A stretch of DNA of 8,983 bases from CAYRPN01 sp964426135. Its GTDB lineage: Bacteria; Planctomycetota; Phycisphaerae; Phycisphaerales; Phycisphaeraceae. Numbering within the stretch: position 1 is the stretch's first letter; the number at the start of each line of letters is the position of its first letter. The notes under the pieces were generated by a model. The model had not been told where the DNA came from. It searched no databases and worked only from the letters and a program-made list of their open reading frames with translations. The stretch is from positions 1 to 8,983 of the forward strand of contig CAYRPN010000183.1 of NCBI GenBank assembly GCA_964426135.1, written 5' to 3'. Position numbers and translations under genes: made by a program. Below, one piece after another: positions 1-6,134 of the stretch.

Positions 1-29
1 TACCAACTTGGAGGCTTGTTTCATAGTGT

Positions 30-117
30 CATGGGTAAGCGCAGGCTCGGCGGAGTTTACCCGTGCGCCTTGCGTCACCTAGGCACGGGTAAGCTCCGAA
101 GACTCCGCTTACCCATG
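30..117. repeat. REPIN-like doublet of inverted REP-type repeats (family R2)
   Basis: Two arms, 30-66 and 83-117, are near inverted copies of each other separated by 16 nt. Each arm is itself partly palindromic, starting CATGGGTAAGC and ending in TTACCCGTGC when read in the same orientation. The left arm carries a 2 nt insertion and several mismatches. A third copy lies at 8858-8892, where the flanking GGGTGC also matches the complement of bases just past 117. Two REP units in inverted orientation with a short spacer is the layout called a REPIN in other bacteria. No REP-associated transposase (RAYT) gene is in the window, so assignment to that class is inference. Confidence 0.7.
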
Positions 118-484
118 GCACCCAGCATCGCCGGAATGATGGACTACACCCATGAGCAAATGAGCAACCAAAAAGTGAAGGAGTTGTTGCAATCCATCCA
201 TGGATGGGTTATGCTCCCCTTTGAAGGGTGAGCATTTCGGCGGACGCTTGAGCGCGGCCTGCCAATTGAAAAGGGTCATTCGACTTCTTTTCATGCCCTA
301 TTCGGGCAATCGAGTTGCACGGCAAGAGATCACGAATTGGTTCATCAGAAACGTAAAGTCGAGAGTCGAGCGGCTGTTTCGCAGGAGTGCGTCCTCCAAC
401 CATGTCGCGTTGGAGTCGTCTTTTTCTTCAGGGAGCGTTCGTTCCCTGGAGCGGTCCTTATCCCCATTTCTGGAGTAAGAAGCT
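118..484 (+). other. Intergenic leader region upstream of the first PEP-CTERM gene
   Basis: No ORF here has a recognisable domain or a good start, so this is read as the 5' region of the gene at 485. It holds a perfect 14 bp palindrome at 194-207 (CCATCCATGGATGG), a hairpin at 211-235 (ATGCTC pairs with GAGCAT, extended by CCCT/AGGG with one bulged base), and a hairpin at 429-448 (CAGGGA/TCCCTG, 8 nt loop). The last few bases, TTTCTGGAG, match the ribosome-binding segment of the other two PEP-CTERM genes. The rest does not visibly align to their leaders. No promoter could be assigned with confidence. Confidence 0.5.
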
Positions 485-1933
485 ATGAAACGTGAAGCGC
501 GTGTCGGACCCTGTCAACGTGCGGCTGTCGGCTGGACAGCGGCGTTCTGTTTTCTGGTGATGTTCTCAAACGCGGCGCTGGGCATCGCCGTGGACCCGAC
601 GGCCAACCTGGGCGGCGCTGCGCCCGATGGCGGAGCCGGCACCGGCTTGCGCGGCCAGTTCTTCGATTCGGGCGGCGACCTCAACTCCATTCGCACGCTC
701 CTGAACGCCTCCACCGCGCCTAACAGGGTGTGGAACGTGTCGGTCGTCGATTACCCCAACGGCGGCAACCACAACATCGTTGCCGACACGGTCGGCCTGC
801 GGTCCTATCTCGGTGTCGACCGACCCACGCTCACCCCCGGCTTCAATATCCAGAACATCGACAACAGCCGCTTCGCCATGCGCGGGTTCATCGAGATCAC
901 CGCGGCTATGGACCTGGTTCCCGGCGGCGTGATCAACACCAACCTGCGCCTCGACAGCGATGACGACGGCAACATCGTCATCAACGGCGGCCTGGACGCC
1001 AGCGGCATCACCGGCGCCGTCGGCCTGAACCTGGCGAGGAACGTCACGCATGCCGTGGAATTCCCTTCAGCCGGCTTTTATCAGTTTGACGTTATCTACC
1101 AGGAGTCCACCGGCAATACCGGCGTGACCCTTTCGGCACAGCTCGCAGGCATCAACGGCGGCGCGCTGGCGGTCGCTCCCATGTCGCTGTTCGCGCCCAA
1201 CCTGTCGCAGACGCCGGCGCCGGCCGCACTGGGCGTCAACGTTCCCGTCGCACCCCTGGGCGCCAATATCGTCGCGGGTCTGCCCGGACTGGCTGGACAG
1301 TTCTTCGACTCCGGCGGCAGCGTCGCAACCATTCGCACGCTCCTGAACACCAATACGGTGCCTGATCGAACTTGGGTCATGACCTCGCCGGACTATCCCC
1401 AAGGCGGCGGCAACAACGCCGGCTCGGACGCGAGCGGCCTGGTCGCGCTTTTGGGCACCGACGCGCCGTCCCTCAGCGGTCCCGACATCGCCAACATCGA
1501 CAACAGCCGATTCGCGATTCGCGGATTCGTGCTGATCGACACCGCGATGGACATGGACCTGGTCGCCCCCGGCGTCCAGATCATGATGCGCCTGAACGCG
1601 GACGATGACGCCAACATCGTCATCGGCGGCGGTCTCGATGCCGATGGCACCACGCCCGGCGGCTCCGGCCTGAACCTGGCGAGGAACACCGATCACTTCC
1701 TCACCTTCGTCGGCCCGGGCTTCTACCAGTTCGACATCCTCTGGCAGGAAAGCGGCGGCAACACCGGCATCTTCCTCGAAGGCCAGTTGGCGAATGTCAA
1801 CAACGGCTTCCAAGGCCTGCTGCCTTCGAGCATGTTCTTCCGGACGGTGAACGTCATCCCCGAGCCCGCCACCGCCCTGATGGGCATCGTGGGCATGGGC
1901 GCCCTGGCGATCCGTCGCCGTCGCACGGCCTGA
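485..1933 (+). CDS. PEP-CTERM surface protein with two tandem PA14-like repeats
   Basis: A 482-residue exported protein of unknown ligand. An N-terminal signal peptide is visible: basic residues, then a hydrophobic core at about 18-35. Two homologous repeats follow, about 55-239 and 269-452. Both start with G-QFFDSGG and contain a TLLN segment, an IDNSRFA-RGF block, an acidic DDD-NIVI-GGLDA block (157-170 and 371-385), GLNLARN, and a GFYQFD strand. The acidic turn followed by G-FYQF strands suggests PA14-like beta-sandwich domains, which often bind glycans, but this is a pattern-level call. The C-terminus is a PEP-CTERM anchor: PEP at 459-461, a hydrophobic stretch, then RRRRTA. In PEP-CTERM systems an exosortase is thought to cleave and process the protein; none is encoded here. 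The ATG at 485 has TGGAG 9 nt upstream. A terminator follows 29 bp after the stop. Function beyond surface display is not predictable. Confidence 0.85.
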   Translation: MKREARVGPCQRAAVGWTAAFCFLVMFSNAALGIAVDPTANLGGAAPDGGAGTGLRGQFFDSGGDLNSIRTLLNASTAPNRVWNVSVVDYPNGGNHNIVADTVGLRSYLGVDRPTLTPGFNIQNIDNSRFAMRGFIEITAAMDLVPGGVINTNLRLDSDDDGNIVINGGLDASGITGAVGLNLARNVTHAVEFPSAGFYQFDVIYQESTGNTGVTLSAQLAGINGGALAVAPMSLFAPNLSQTPAPAALGVNVPVAPLGANIVAGLPGLAGQFFDSGGSVATIRTLLNTNTVPDRTWVMTSPDYPQGGGNNAGSDASGLVALLGTDAPSLSGPDIANIDNSRFAIRGFVLIDTAMDMDLVAPGVQIMMRLNADDDANIVIGGGLDADGTTPGGSGLNLARNTDHFLTFVGPGFYQFDILWQESGGNTGIFLEGQLANVNNGFQGLLPSSMFFRTVNVIPEPATALMGIVGMGALAIRRRRTA

Positions 1934-1962
1934 ACTTGAACCAACAACCCATGACCGCAATC

Positions 1963-1992
1963 AAGCCCCGCCAACCGGCGGGGCTTTTTTTT
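1963..1992 (+). terminator. Intrinsic terminator after PEP-CTERM gene 1
   Basis: A perfect 10 bp stem, AAGCCCCGCC (1963-1972) with GGCGGGGCTT (1977-1986), closes on a 4 nt loop and runs into a T tract ending at 1992. The block from the last arginine codons through the stop and terminator is almost the same as at the end of gene 2, with only a few point differences, although the gene bodies are unrelated at DNA level. Confidence 0.92.
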
Positions 1993-2015
1993 CGCGCGGC
2001 ACTGCAATCCAACTA

Positions 2016-2142
2016 AAGAGCGAGGCCGAAATAACTTCGCGAATTGGCGGTCCCCCCATTTAGCCGGCGGGCTTGCCCGCCGAGGGCGTCTCGGCGGGCA
2101 AGCCCGCCGGCTAAATGGGGAACTTATTTCGGTGCCGTTCCT
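2016..2142. repeat. R1 palindromic element, copy 1 (MITE- or REP-like)
   Basis: A 127 bp non-coding element. The core is a perfect 31 bp inverted repeat (2054-2084 with 2090-2120) around the 5 nt centre GGCGT. An outer 9 bp inverted repeat, CCGAAATAA (2026-2034) with TTATTTCGG (2124-2132), adds a second layer. Within each core arm GGCGGG-CTTG-CCCGCC (or its complement) is again palindromic, so the strand can fold as one long hairpin or as two shorter ones. The outer end, AGGAACGG in the other copies, is degenerate on the left here but visible as CCGTTCCT on the right. Flanks AACTA and AACTT are similar but not a convincing target duplication. Confidence 0.85.
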
Positions 2143-2494
2143 AACTTGAAGACGACTTGGAAGCAGGGCGTCCTCGCCATCGCGACAATCCGGCTTTCAA
2201 TGTTCCGGCAAGATCCGCACACCCGCATCGGCCGCCGAATTTCCTGTGTCAAAAACAACTTCACATTTGCAGAAAGGGTGAGTGCCCTGTAAACTGCAAG
2301 AGGGAGAGTGTCTATTTCTCGAAGGTTGCCTAGCGTCCTTTGGCAGGGTGAAAGAAAGTTGCCACAGTGTTGTCTTCCATTCATCGGCTCAGCCATTCCA
2401 GGCCTGCGCTGTTCTCAACGACCCATCCGGTCAGCACGGTGCTGATTCGGCAAGCTGATTCTTCGTCACTACCCCTTTTTCTGGAGATCGAACC
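2143..2494 (+). promoter_or_regulatory. Long conserved 5' leader of the LamG PEP-CTERM gene
   Basis: About 350 nt without a convincing ORF, homologous to 4109-4450. Three hairpins can be drawn in both copies. H1: TTGCAG (2267-2272) pairs with CTGCAA (2294-2299), enclosing AGGG (2275-2278)/CCCT (2285-2288). H2: TGGCA (2341-2345) pairs with TGCCA (2360-2364) over a 14 nt loop containing GGTGAAAG. H3: TCAGCA (2431-2436) pairs with TGCTGA (2440-2445). In H2 the outermost T-A pair is A-T in the other leader and a G-C pair is G-U there; in H3 an A-U pair becomes G-U. Pairing is thus kept despite base changes. The strong ribosome site TGGAG (2482-2486) sits 8 nt before the ATG. It may be a cis-regulatory RNA or a conserved promoter region; no known riboswitch was recognised. 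Confidence 0.5.
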
Positions 2495-3853
2495 ATGACT
2501 CGTTTCACCCTGTCCGGGATTGCCACGGCAATCCTCCTCGCCCTCATCGCGACACCGTCGCGCGGGGCGCTGGTGTCGTACTACCCGCTTGACGGGAACT
2601 TCAACGATGTCGTCAGCGGCTTCAACGGCACCGCCAGCGGCCCGATTTCCTTCGTTCCCGGCGTCAAGGGCCAGGCGGCCGATTTTGCCGGCAACTTCGT
2701 CACCCTGACCACCGGCGCCAACCTGGGCCTGGGCGGCAATTTCACCGTCTCCGCGTTCATCAACTCCGACAACCTCAGCGGCGACCACGCCATCCTCGGC
2801 AACGACGGCGGCAGCAGCAACAACACGCTGCACCTGATTACCCGCGGCAACACCCCCCACCTGGGCTTCTTCGCCAACGACACCGCCGGCCCCGGCATCC
2901 TCGCCACCGGCACCAACACGCACATCGTGTGGCAGTTTGAAAGCGGCACACAGCGCATGTTTGTCAACGGTGCTCAGGTCGCCTCCACCGGCGGCCACGC
3001 CGCCTTCGCCGGCACCGCCAACAACGTCCTGATGGGACGATGGGGCGGCGGCAACCTCATGGATGGCCGCATCGATGACGTGTCGATTTTCAATAACGCC
3101 CTGTCGAGCACGGAGATCGCATTGCTCACCCTCGGGCAGGATCCCCGCAACCTCAGTGTCAACCTGCTGCCCCTGGGCGGCTGGAACTCCACCACCCACA
3201 AGCGTCCCGGCAATGCCAACATCAGCGATGGCGGCAACGGCAACGGCTTCGGCGGATCGCAGTCGGTCATCGATGCTCTGAACAATGGTCCTGTCATCGG
3301 CTCGGGCGTGGTCAACTCGGTCAACTACGCCGACCTCAACAACCCGGGCGGCGGCGGCAACTTCCCCAACAGCTTCAATCCGTTCGGATTGGACGGCGGC
3401 ATCGACGATCAACACTTCGTCGTCAAGTCCACCGGCTTCCTCCAAATCACCACTGCGGGCAACTACCAGTTCCGCAACAACACCGATGATGGATCGCGCC
3501 TCCGGCTCGACCTGAACGGGAACGGCTCCTTCGAGCCGAATGAGACCATCATTCTCGACGATGTGCTCTCCGGCGACCACAATGCCGACAGCGCCATCAT
3601 TGGCCTGACGCCCGGCCAGTACATGATCGAGCATGTCTGGTACGAGCGCGATGGCGGCGCCGAGGGTGACATGGGCGTCGCCTTCAACGGCGGCGCGTTC
3701 CAACTCTTCGGCAACCCGCGTGCCGACGGCTTCGGCGCGTTCTTCACCTCGGGCATCTTCGTCACGCAGCAGGCCATCGTCCCCGAGCCGGCATCGCTCT
3801 CGATGCTCGCGCTGGGCGGCCTGGCGCTCCTGCGTCGTCGTCGCACGGCCTGA
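2495..3853 (+). CDS. PEP-CTERM protein with LamG-like and PA14-like domains
   Basis: A 452-residue exported protein. Residues 1-24 are a signal peptide (MTRFTLSGIATAILLALIA, then SRG). Residues about 26-220 are a LamG-like (concanavalin-type jellyroll) domain. It opens with SYYPLDGNFNDVVSGFNGT, has the NFTVSAFIN strand, FVNGAQVAST, and the typical closing GRIDDVSIFNNALSSTEIALL-type block. Residues 225-452 are shared, about 96% identical, with the next gene: a Gly/Asn-rich linker, a PA14-like module (about 307-400; GNYQF, then DDGSRLRLDLNG, then PGQYMIEHVWYE), and the PEP-CTERM tail (VPEP at 429-432, hydrophobic segment, RRRRTA). LamG and PA14 folds commonly bind carbohydrates or matrix, so a surface adhesion or matrix role is inferred. 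The start is fixed by the ribosome site 8 nt upstream and by identity with the paralogue's start. An intrinsic terminator follows. Confidence 0.9.
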   Translation: MTRFTLSGIATAILLALIATPSRGALVSYYPLDGNFNDVVSGFNGTASGPISFVPGVKGQAADFAGNFVTLTTGANLGLGGNFTVSAFINSDNLSGDHAILGNDGGSSNNTLHLITRGNTPHLGFFANDTAGPGILATGTNTHIVWQFESGTQRMFVNGAQVASTGGHAAFAGTANNVLMGRWGGGNLMDGRIDDVSIFNNALSSTEIALLTLGQDPRNLSVNLLPLGGWNSTTHKRPGNANISDGGNGNGFGGSQSVIDALNNGPVIGSGVVNSVNYADLNNPGGGGNFPNSFNPFGLDGGIDDQHFVVKSTGFLQITTAGNYQFRNNTDDGSRLRLDLNGNGSFEPNETIILDDVLSGDHNADSAIIGLTPGQYMIEHVWYERDGGAEGDMGVAFNGGAFQLFGNPRADGFGAFFTSGIFVTQQAIVPEPASLSMLALGGLALLRRRRTA

Positions 3854-3882
3854 ACTTGAACCAACAACCCATGATCGCGATC

Positions 3883-3911
3883 AAGCCCCGCCAATCGGCG
3901 GGGCTTTTTTT
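3883..3911 (+). terminator. Intrinsic terminator after PEP-CTERM gene 2
   Basis: The 10 bp stem AAGCCCCGCC (3883-3892) with GGCGGGGCTT (3897-3906) has loop AATC and continues into a T run to 3911. Stem and flanks are nearly the same as in the terminator after gene 1; the loop differs by one base. Confidence 0.92.
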
Positions 3912-3982
3912 CGTGGTACCGCGACCATACAAGGCCGTCTGAACAGGTCCGATGTCGGCGTTCCAATTCCCTCACCCATGGA

Positions 3983-4108
3983 AGGAACGGGGTCGAAATA
4001 ACTTGGCGAATTGCCGGTCCCCCATTTAGCCGGCGGGCTTGCCCGCCGAGGGCGTCTCGGCGGACAAGCCCGCCGGCTAAACCGGGAACCTATTTCAGTC
4101 CCGTTCCT
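3983..4108. repeat. R1 palindromic element, copy 2
   Basis: A 126 bp copy of the R1 element lying between the terminator of gene 2 and the leader of gene 3, the same relative place as copy 1. The core arms 4020-4050 and 4056-4086 pair at 28 of 31 positions around the same GGCGT centre, all three mismatches being in the right arm. Here the outermost inverted repeat is clear: AGGAACGGG (3983-3991) with CCCGTTCCT (4100-4108), followed inward by GAAATA/TATTTC. It contains no ORF of its own. Confidence 0.85.
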
Positions 4109-4450
4109 GAAGAACAAGGCGTCGCTGGCTGCCGCCAATCCAGGTTCCAGCGTTCCGGCAATCTCCACACGCCGGAACCGGTCGCAAAGGGGGCTGTGTA
4201 ACAAAGCAATATCCCGTTTGCAGAAATGGCGAGAGCCCGATAAACTGCACGTGAGCGCCTATTCTGGCACGCCGATTTCCTTGGATTCCTCAGGCAAAGG
4301 TGAAAGTCACGTTGCTTCAGCTTCTTCTTCCATTCATCAGCTTAATCGTTCCGGGCCTGCGCTATTTTCAACAACCCATCCAGCCAGCGCGTTGCTGACT
4401 GGAAATACTGATTCGTTTTCTTCACTTCCCTCTTTTCTGGAGATCGAACC
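4109..4450 (+). promoter_or_regulatory. Long conserved 5' leader of the C-type lectin PEP-CTERM gene
   Basis: Homologous to 2143-2494 but with many substitutions and a few indels. The same three hairpins form. H1: TGCAG (4219-4223) with CTGCA (4245-4249), enclosing GGC-GAGA-GCC (4228-4237). H2: AGGCA (4292-4296) with TGCTT (4313-4317) over a 16 nt loop containing GGTGAAAG. H3: CAGCG (4385-4389) with TGCTG (4393-4397). In the last 100 nt most differences between the leaders are transitions. TGGAG (4438-4442) is the ribosome site, 8 nt before ATG. What the leader senses or binds, if anything, cannot be told. Confidence 0.5.
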
Positions 4451-5722
4451 ATGACTCGTTTCACACTGTCCGGGATTGCCGCGGCAATCCTCATCGCACT
4501 GACTGCCACGCAGTCGCAAGCGGCCATCATTCTGGCCAACAACGGCACAGGCAATTTGAATGCTTACGAACTGGTCACCGGTCCGCAGCAGAACTGGGCC
4601 GGCGCCAAGACGGCGTCACAGATTCCGTTCCCCGGCCTGGGCGGCATCCCCGCCAGCGGCGTCATCGGACATCTGGGCACGATCAGCAATGCCACCGAAA
4701 ACGCGGTGTTCCAAACGCTTACCTCCGGCGATCCCTGGATCGGCCTGACCGACAAGCCCGGCGACGCCCCCGGCGCGTTCGAAGGCGGCAACCAGACGGG
4801 CTTCCCTGTGCCCGCCAACGGCAGTACTCCCACCGCCGGCCAGCGCGGCTTCGGCTGGGCGTGGGTCACCGGCGAACCGCTCGTGTTCCACAACTGGAAC
4901 GGCACGGGCGAGCCTAACGGCAACACCGGCGAGAACCACGTGCAACTCCAGGGAAACAGCACGTGGAACGACCTGAACGAATCCAGTGTCCGCAACTACA
5001 TTCGTGAGTGGGATCTGAACCTGAGCCTCAATCAACTGCCCCTGGGCGGCTGGAACTCCACCACCCACAAGCGCCCCGGCAACGCCAACATCAGCGATGG
5101 CGGCAGCGGCAACGGCTTCGGCGGATCGCAGTCGGTCATCGATGCTCTGAACAATGGTCCTGTCATCGGCTCGGGCGTGGTCAACTCGGTCAACTACGCC
5201 GACCTCAACAACCCGGGCGGCGGCGGCAACTTCCCCAACAGCTTCAATCCGTTCGGATTGGACGGCGGCATCGACGATCAACACTTCGTCGTCAAGTCCA
5301 CCGGCTTCCTCCAGATCGGCATTGCGGGCAACTACCAGTTCCGCAACAACACCGACGATGGATCGCGCCTCCGGCTCGACCTGAACGGGAACGGCACTTT
5401 CGAGGCGAATGAAACCATCATTCTGGACGACATTCTCTTCGGCGACCACAATGCCGACAGCGCCATCATCGGCCTGACGCCCGGCCAGTACATGATCGAG
5501 CATGTCTGGTACGAGCGCGACGGCGGTGCCGAGGGTGACCTGGGTGTCGCCTTCAACGGCGGGGCGTTCCAACTCTTCGGCAACCCGCGTGCCGACGGCT
5601 TCGGCGCGTTCATCACCTCCGGCATCTTCGTCACGCAGCAGGCCATCGTCCCCGAGCCGGCATCGCTTTCGATGCTGGCGCTGGGCGGCTTGGCGCTCCT
5701 GCGTCGTCGTCGCACGGCCTGA
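4451..5722 (+). CDS. PEP-CTERM protein with C-type lectin and PA14-like domains
   Basis: A 423-residue exported protein. The signal peptide (1-24, ending SQA) is very similar to that of gene 2. Residues about 38-188 are a C-type lectin-like domain. It shows AYELV, NWAGAK, GHLGTISNATENAVFQ, WIGL (96-99), a W-W-TGEP block (136-142), FHNWNGTGEPNG with EPN at 154-156, ENHVQL (161-166), WND (172-174) and a closing YIREW. EPN plus WND are the calcium and sugar ligands of mannose-type C-type lectins in animals; extrapolating sugar preference is inference. No cysteines are seen, as is usual in bacterial members. Residues 196-423 are the PA14-like plus PEP-CTERM block shared with gene 2 (nine residue differences). 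Likely surface-displayed glycan binder. Its own terminator differs from those of genes 1 and 2. Confidence 0.9.
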   Translation: MTRFTLSGIAAAILIALTATQSQAAIILANNGTGNLNAYELVTGPQQNWAGAKTASQIPFPGLGGIPASGVIGHLGTISNATENAVFQTLTSGDPWIGLTDKPGDAPGAFEGGNQTGFPVPANGSTPTAGQRGFGWAWVTGEPLVFHNWNGTGEPNGNTGENHVQLQGNSTWNDLNESSVRNYIREWDLNLSLNQLPLGGWNSTTHKRPGNANISDGGSGNGFGGSQSVIDALNNGPVIGSGVVNSVNYADLNNPGGGGNFPNSFNPFGLDGGIDDQHFVVKSTGFLQIGIAGNYQFRNNTDDGSRLRLDLNGNGTFEANETIILDDILFGDHNADSAIIGLTPGQYMIEHVWYERDGGAEGDLGVAFNGGAFQLFGNPRADGFGAFITSGIFVTQQAIVPEPASLSMLALGGLALLRRRRTA

Positions 5723-5762
5723 GCACGCGACAGGTCGGCGATGGAAAATCGGATCCTCGAAC

Positions 5763-5788
5763 AAACCCCGCCTGACGGCGGGGTTTTT
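5763..5788 (+). terminator. Intrinsic terminator after PEP-CTERM gene 3
   Basis: A 10 bp stem, AAACCCCGCC (5763-5772) with GGCGGGGTTT (5777-5786), has loop TGAC and a T run to 5788. Its sequence context differs from the terminators after genes 1 and 2, so the duplicated block ends at the gene 3 stop codon. Confidence 0.92.
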
Positions 5789-6134
5789 CATTGAGCCCGG
5801 CGGGTCGAATCGCACGGAGAAGATGCGGCCGGCCCGTTACCCGGCGCGGCGATAGGTCAATAGACGGTATATGGGCCGGCGGCCGATTGCTGGCGCGCTG
5901 TTCTTTGGCAAGTTGACGCGATGCCATTTCCGATCGAAAGGTCGGAAAACGAAGTGGCCGGAAAGTGTCCTACCCTTTTGGCAGTCATTTTGATAAGGCG
6001 ATGATTGAAAAGGACTTAGGCATCAAAAAGCACGCCGGGGGGTCTGTGGCCGGCCACTTTTGCCGGGGCGCTTCGGCGCGACGGAAGGTCGATTGCGGCC
6101 TGCGGACAATGCGGCGACAATCCCCGCCCTGCCG
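5789..6134. other. Intergenic region before the MFS gene with an inverted repeat pair
   Basis: No gene is supported here. A perfect 10 bp inverted repeat, AAGTGGCCGG (5952-5961) and CCGGCCACTT (6050-6059), bounds an A+T-richer segment of about 88 nt. The right arm overlaps a 12 bp palindrome, GTGGCCGGCCAC (6046-6057). A small hairpin with a GAAA loop lies at 5930-5945. An open frame crosses the segment but has no recognisable product. The MFS promoter presumably lies in this region, but no clear -35/-10 pair was found. Confidence 0.4.

Noticed and set aside
2054..2120. R1 core read as a transcription terminator
   Set aside because: No T run follows the stem, and a proper intrinsic terminator already lies upstream at 1963-1992. 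The same core recurs with conserved flanks, which fits a repeat element.
2381..3703. 440-codon open frame on the minus strand opposite the LamG gene, and similar long minus frames at 1067-1960, 4616-5815 and 6207-7241
   Set aside because: They lie antisense to genes with clear domains, signal peptides or membrane segments. Their products are repetitive Val/Ala/Glu/Arg/Gln-rich sequences with no domains, as expected of shadow frames in GC-rich DNA.
4264..4285. Possible sigma-54 promoter (TGGCACG) in the leader of gene 3
   Set aside because: The -12 part reads TTTC instead of TTGC, and the aligned position in the gene 2 leader has no TGGCAC, so it is not conserved between the paralogues.
4011..4454. 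147-codon plus frame spanning R1 copy 2 and the gene 3 leader
   Set aside because: It reads through the palindromic element and the leader; the homologous leader of gene 2 does not keep the frame, and no domain is seen.
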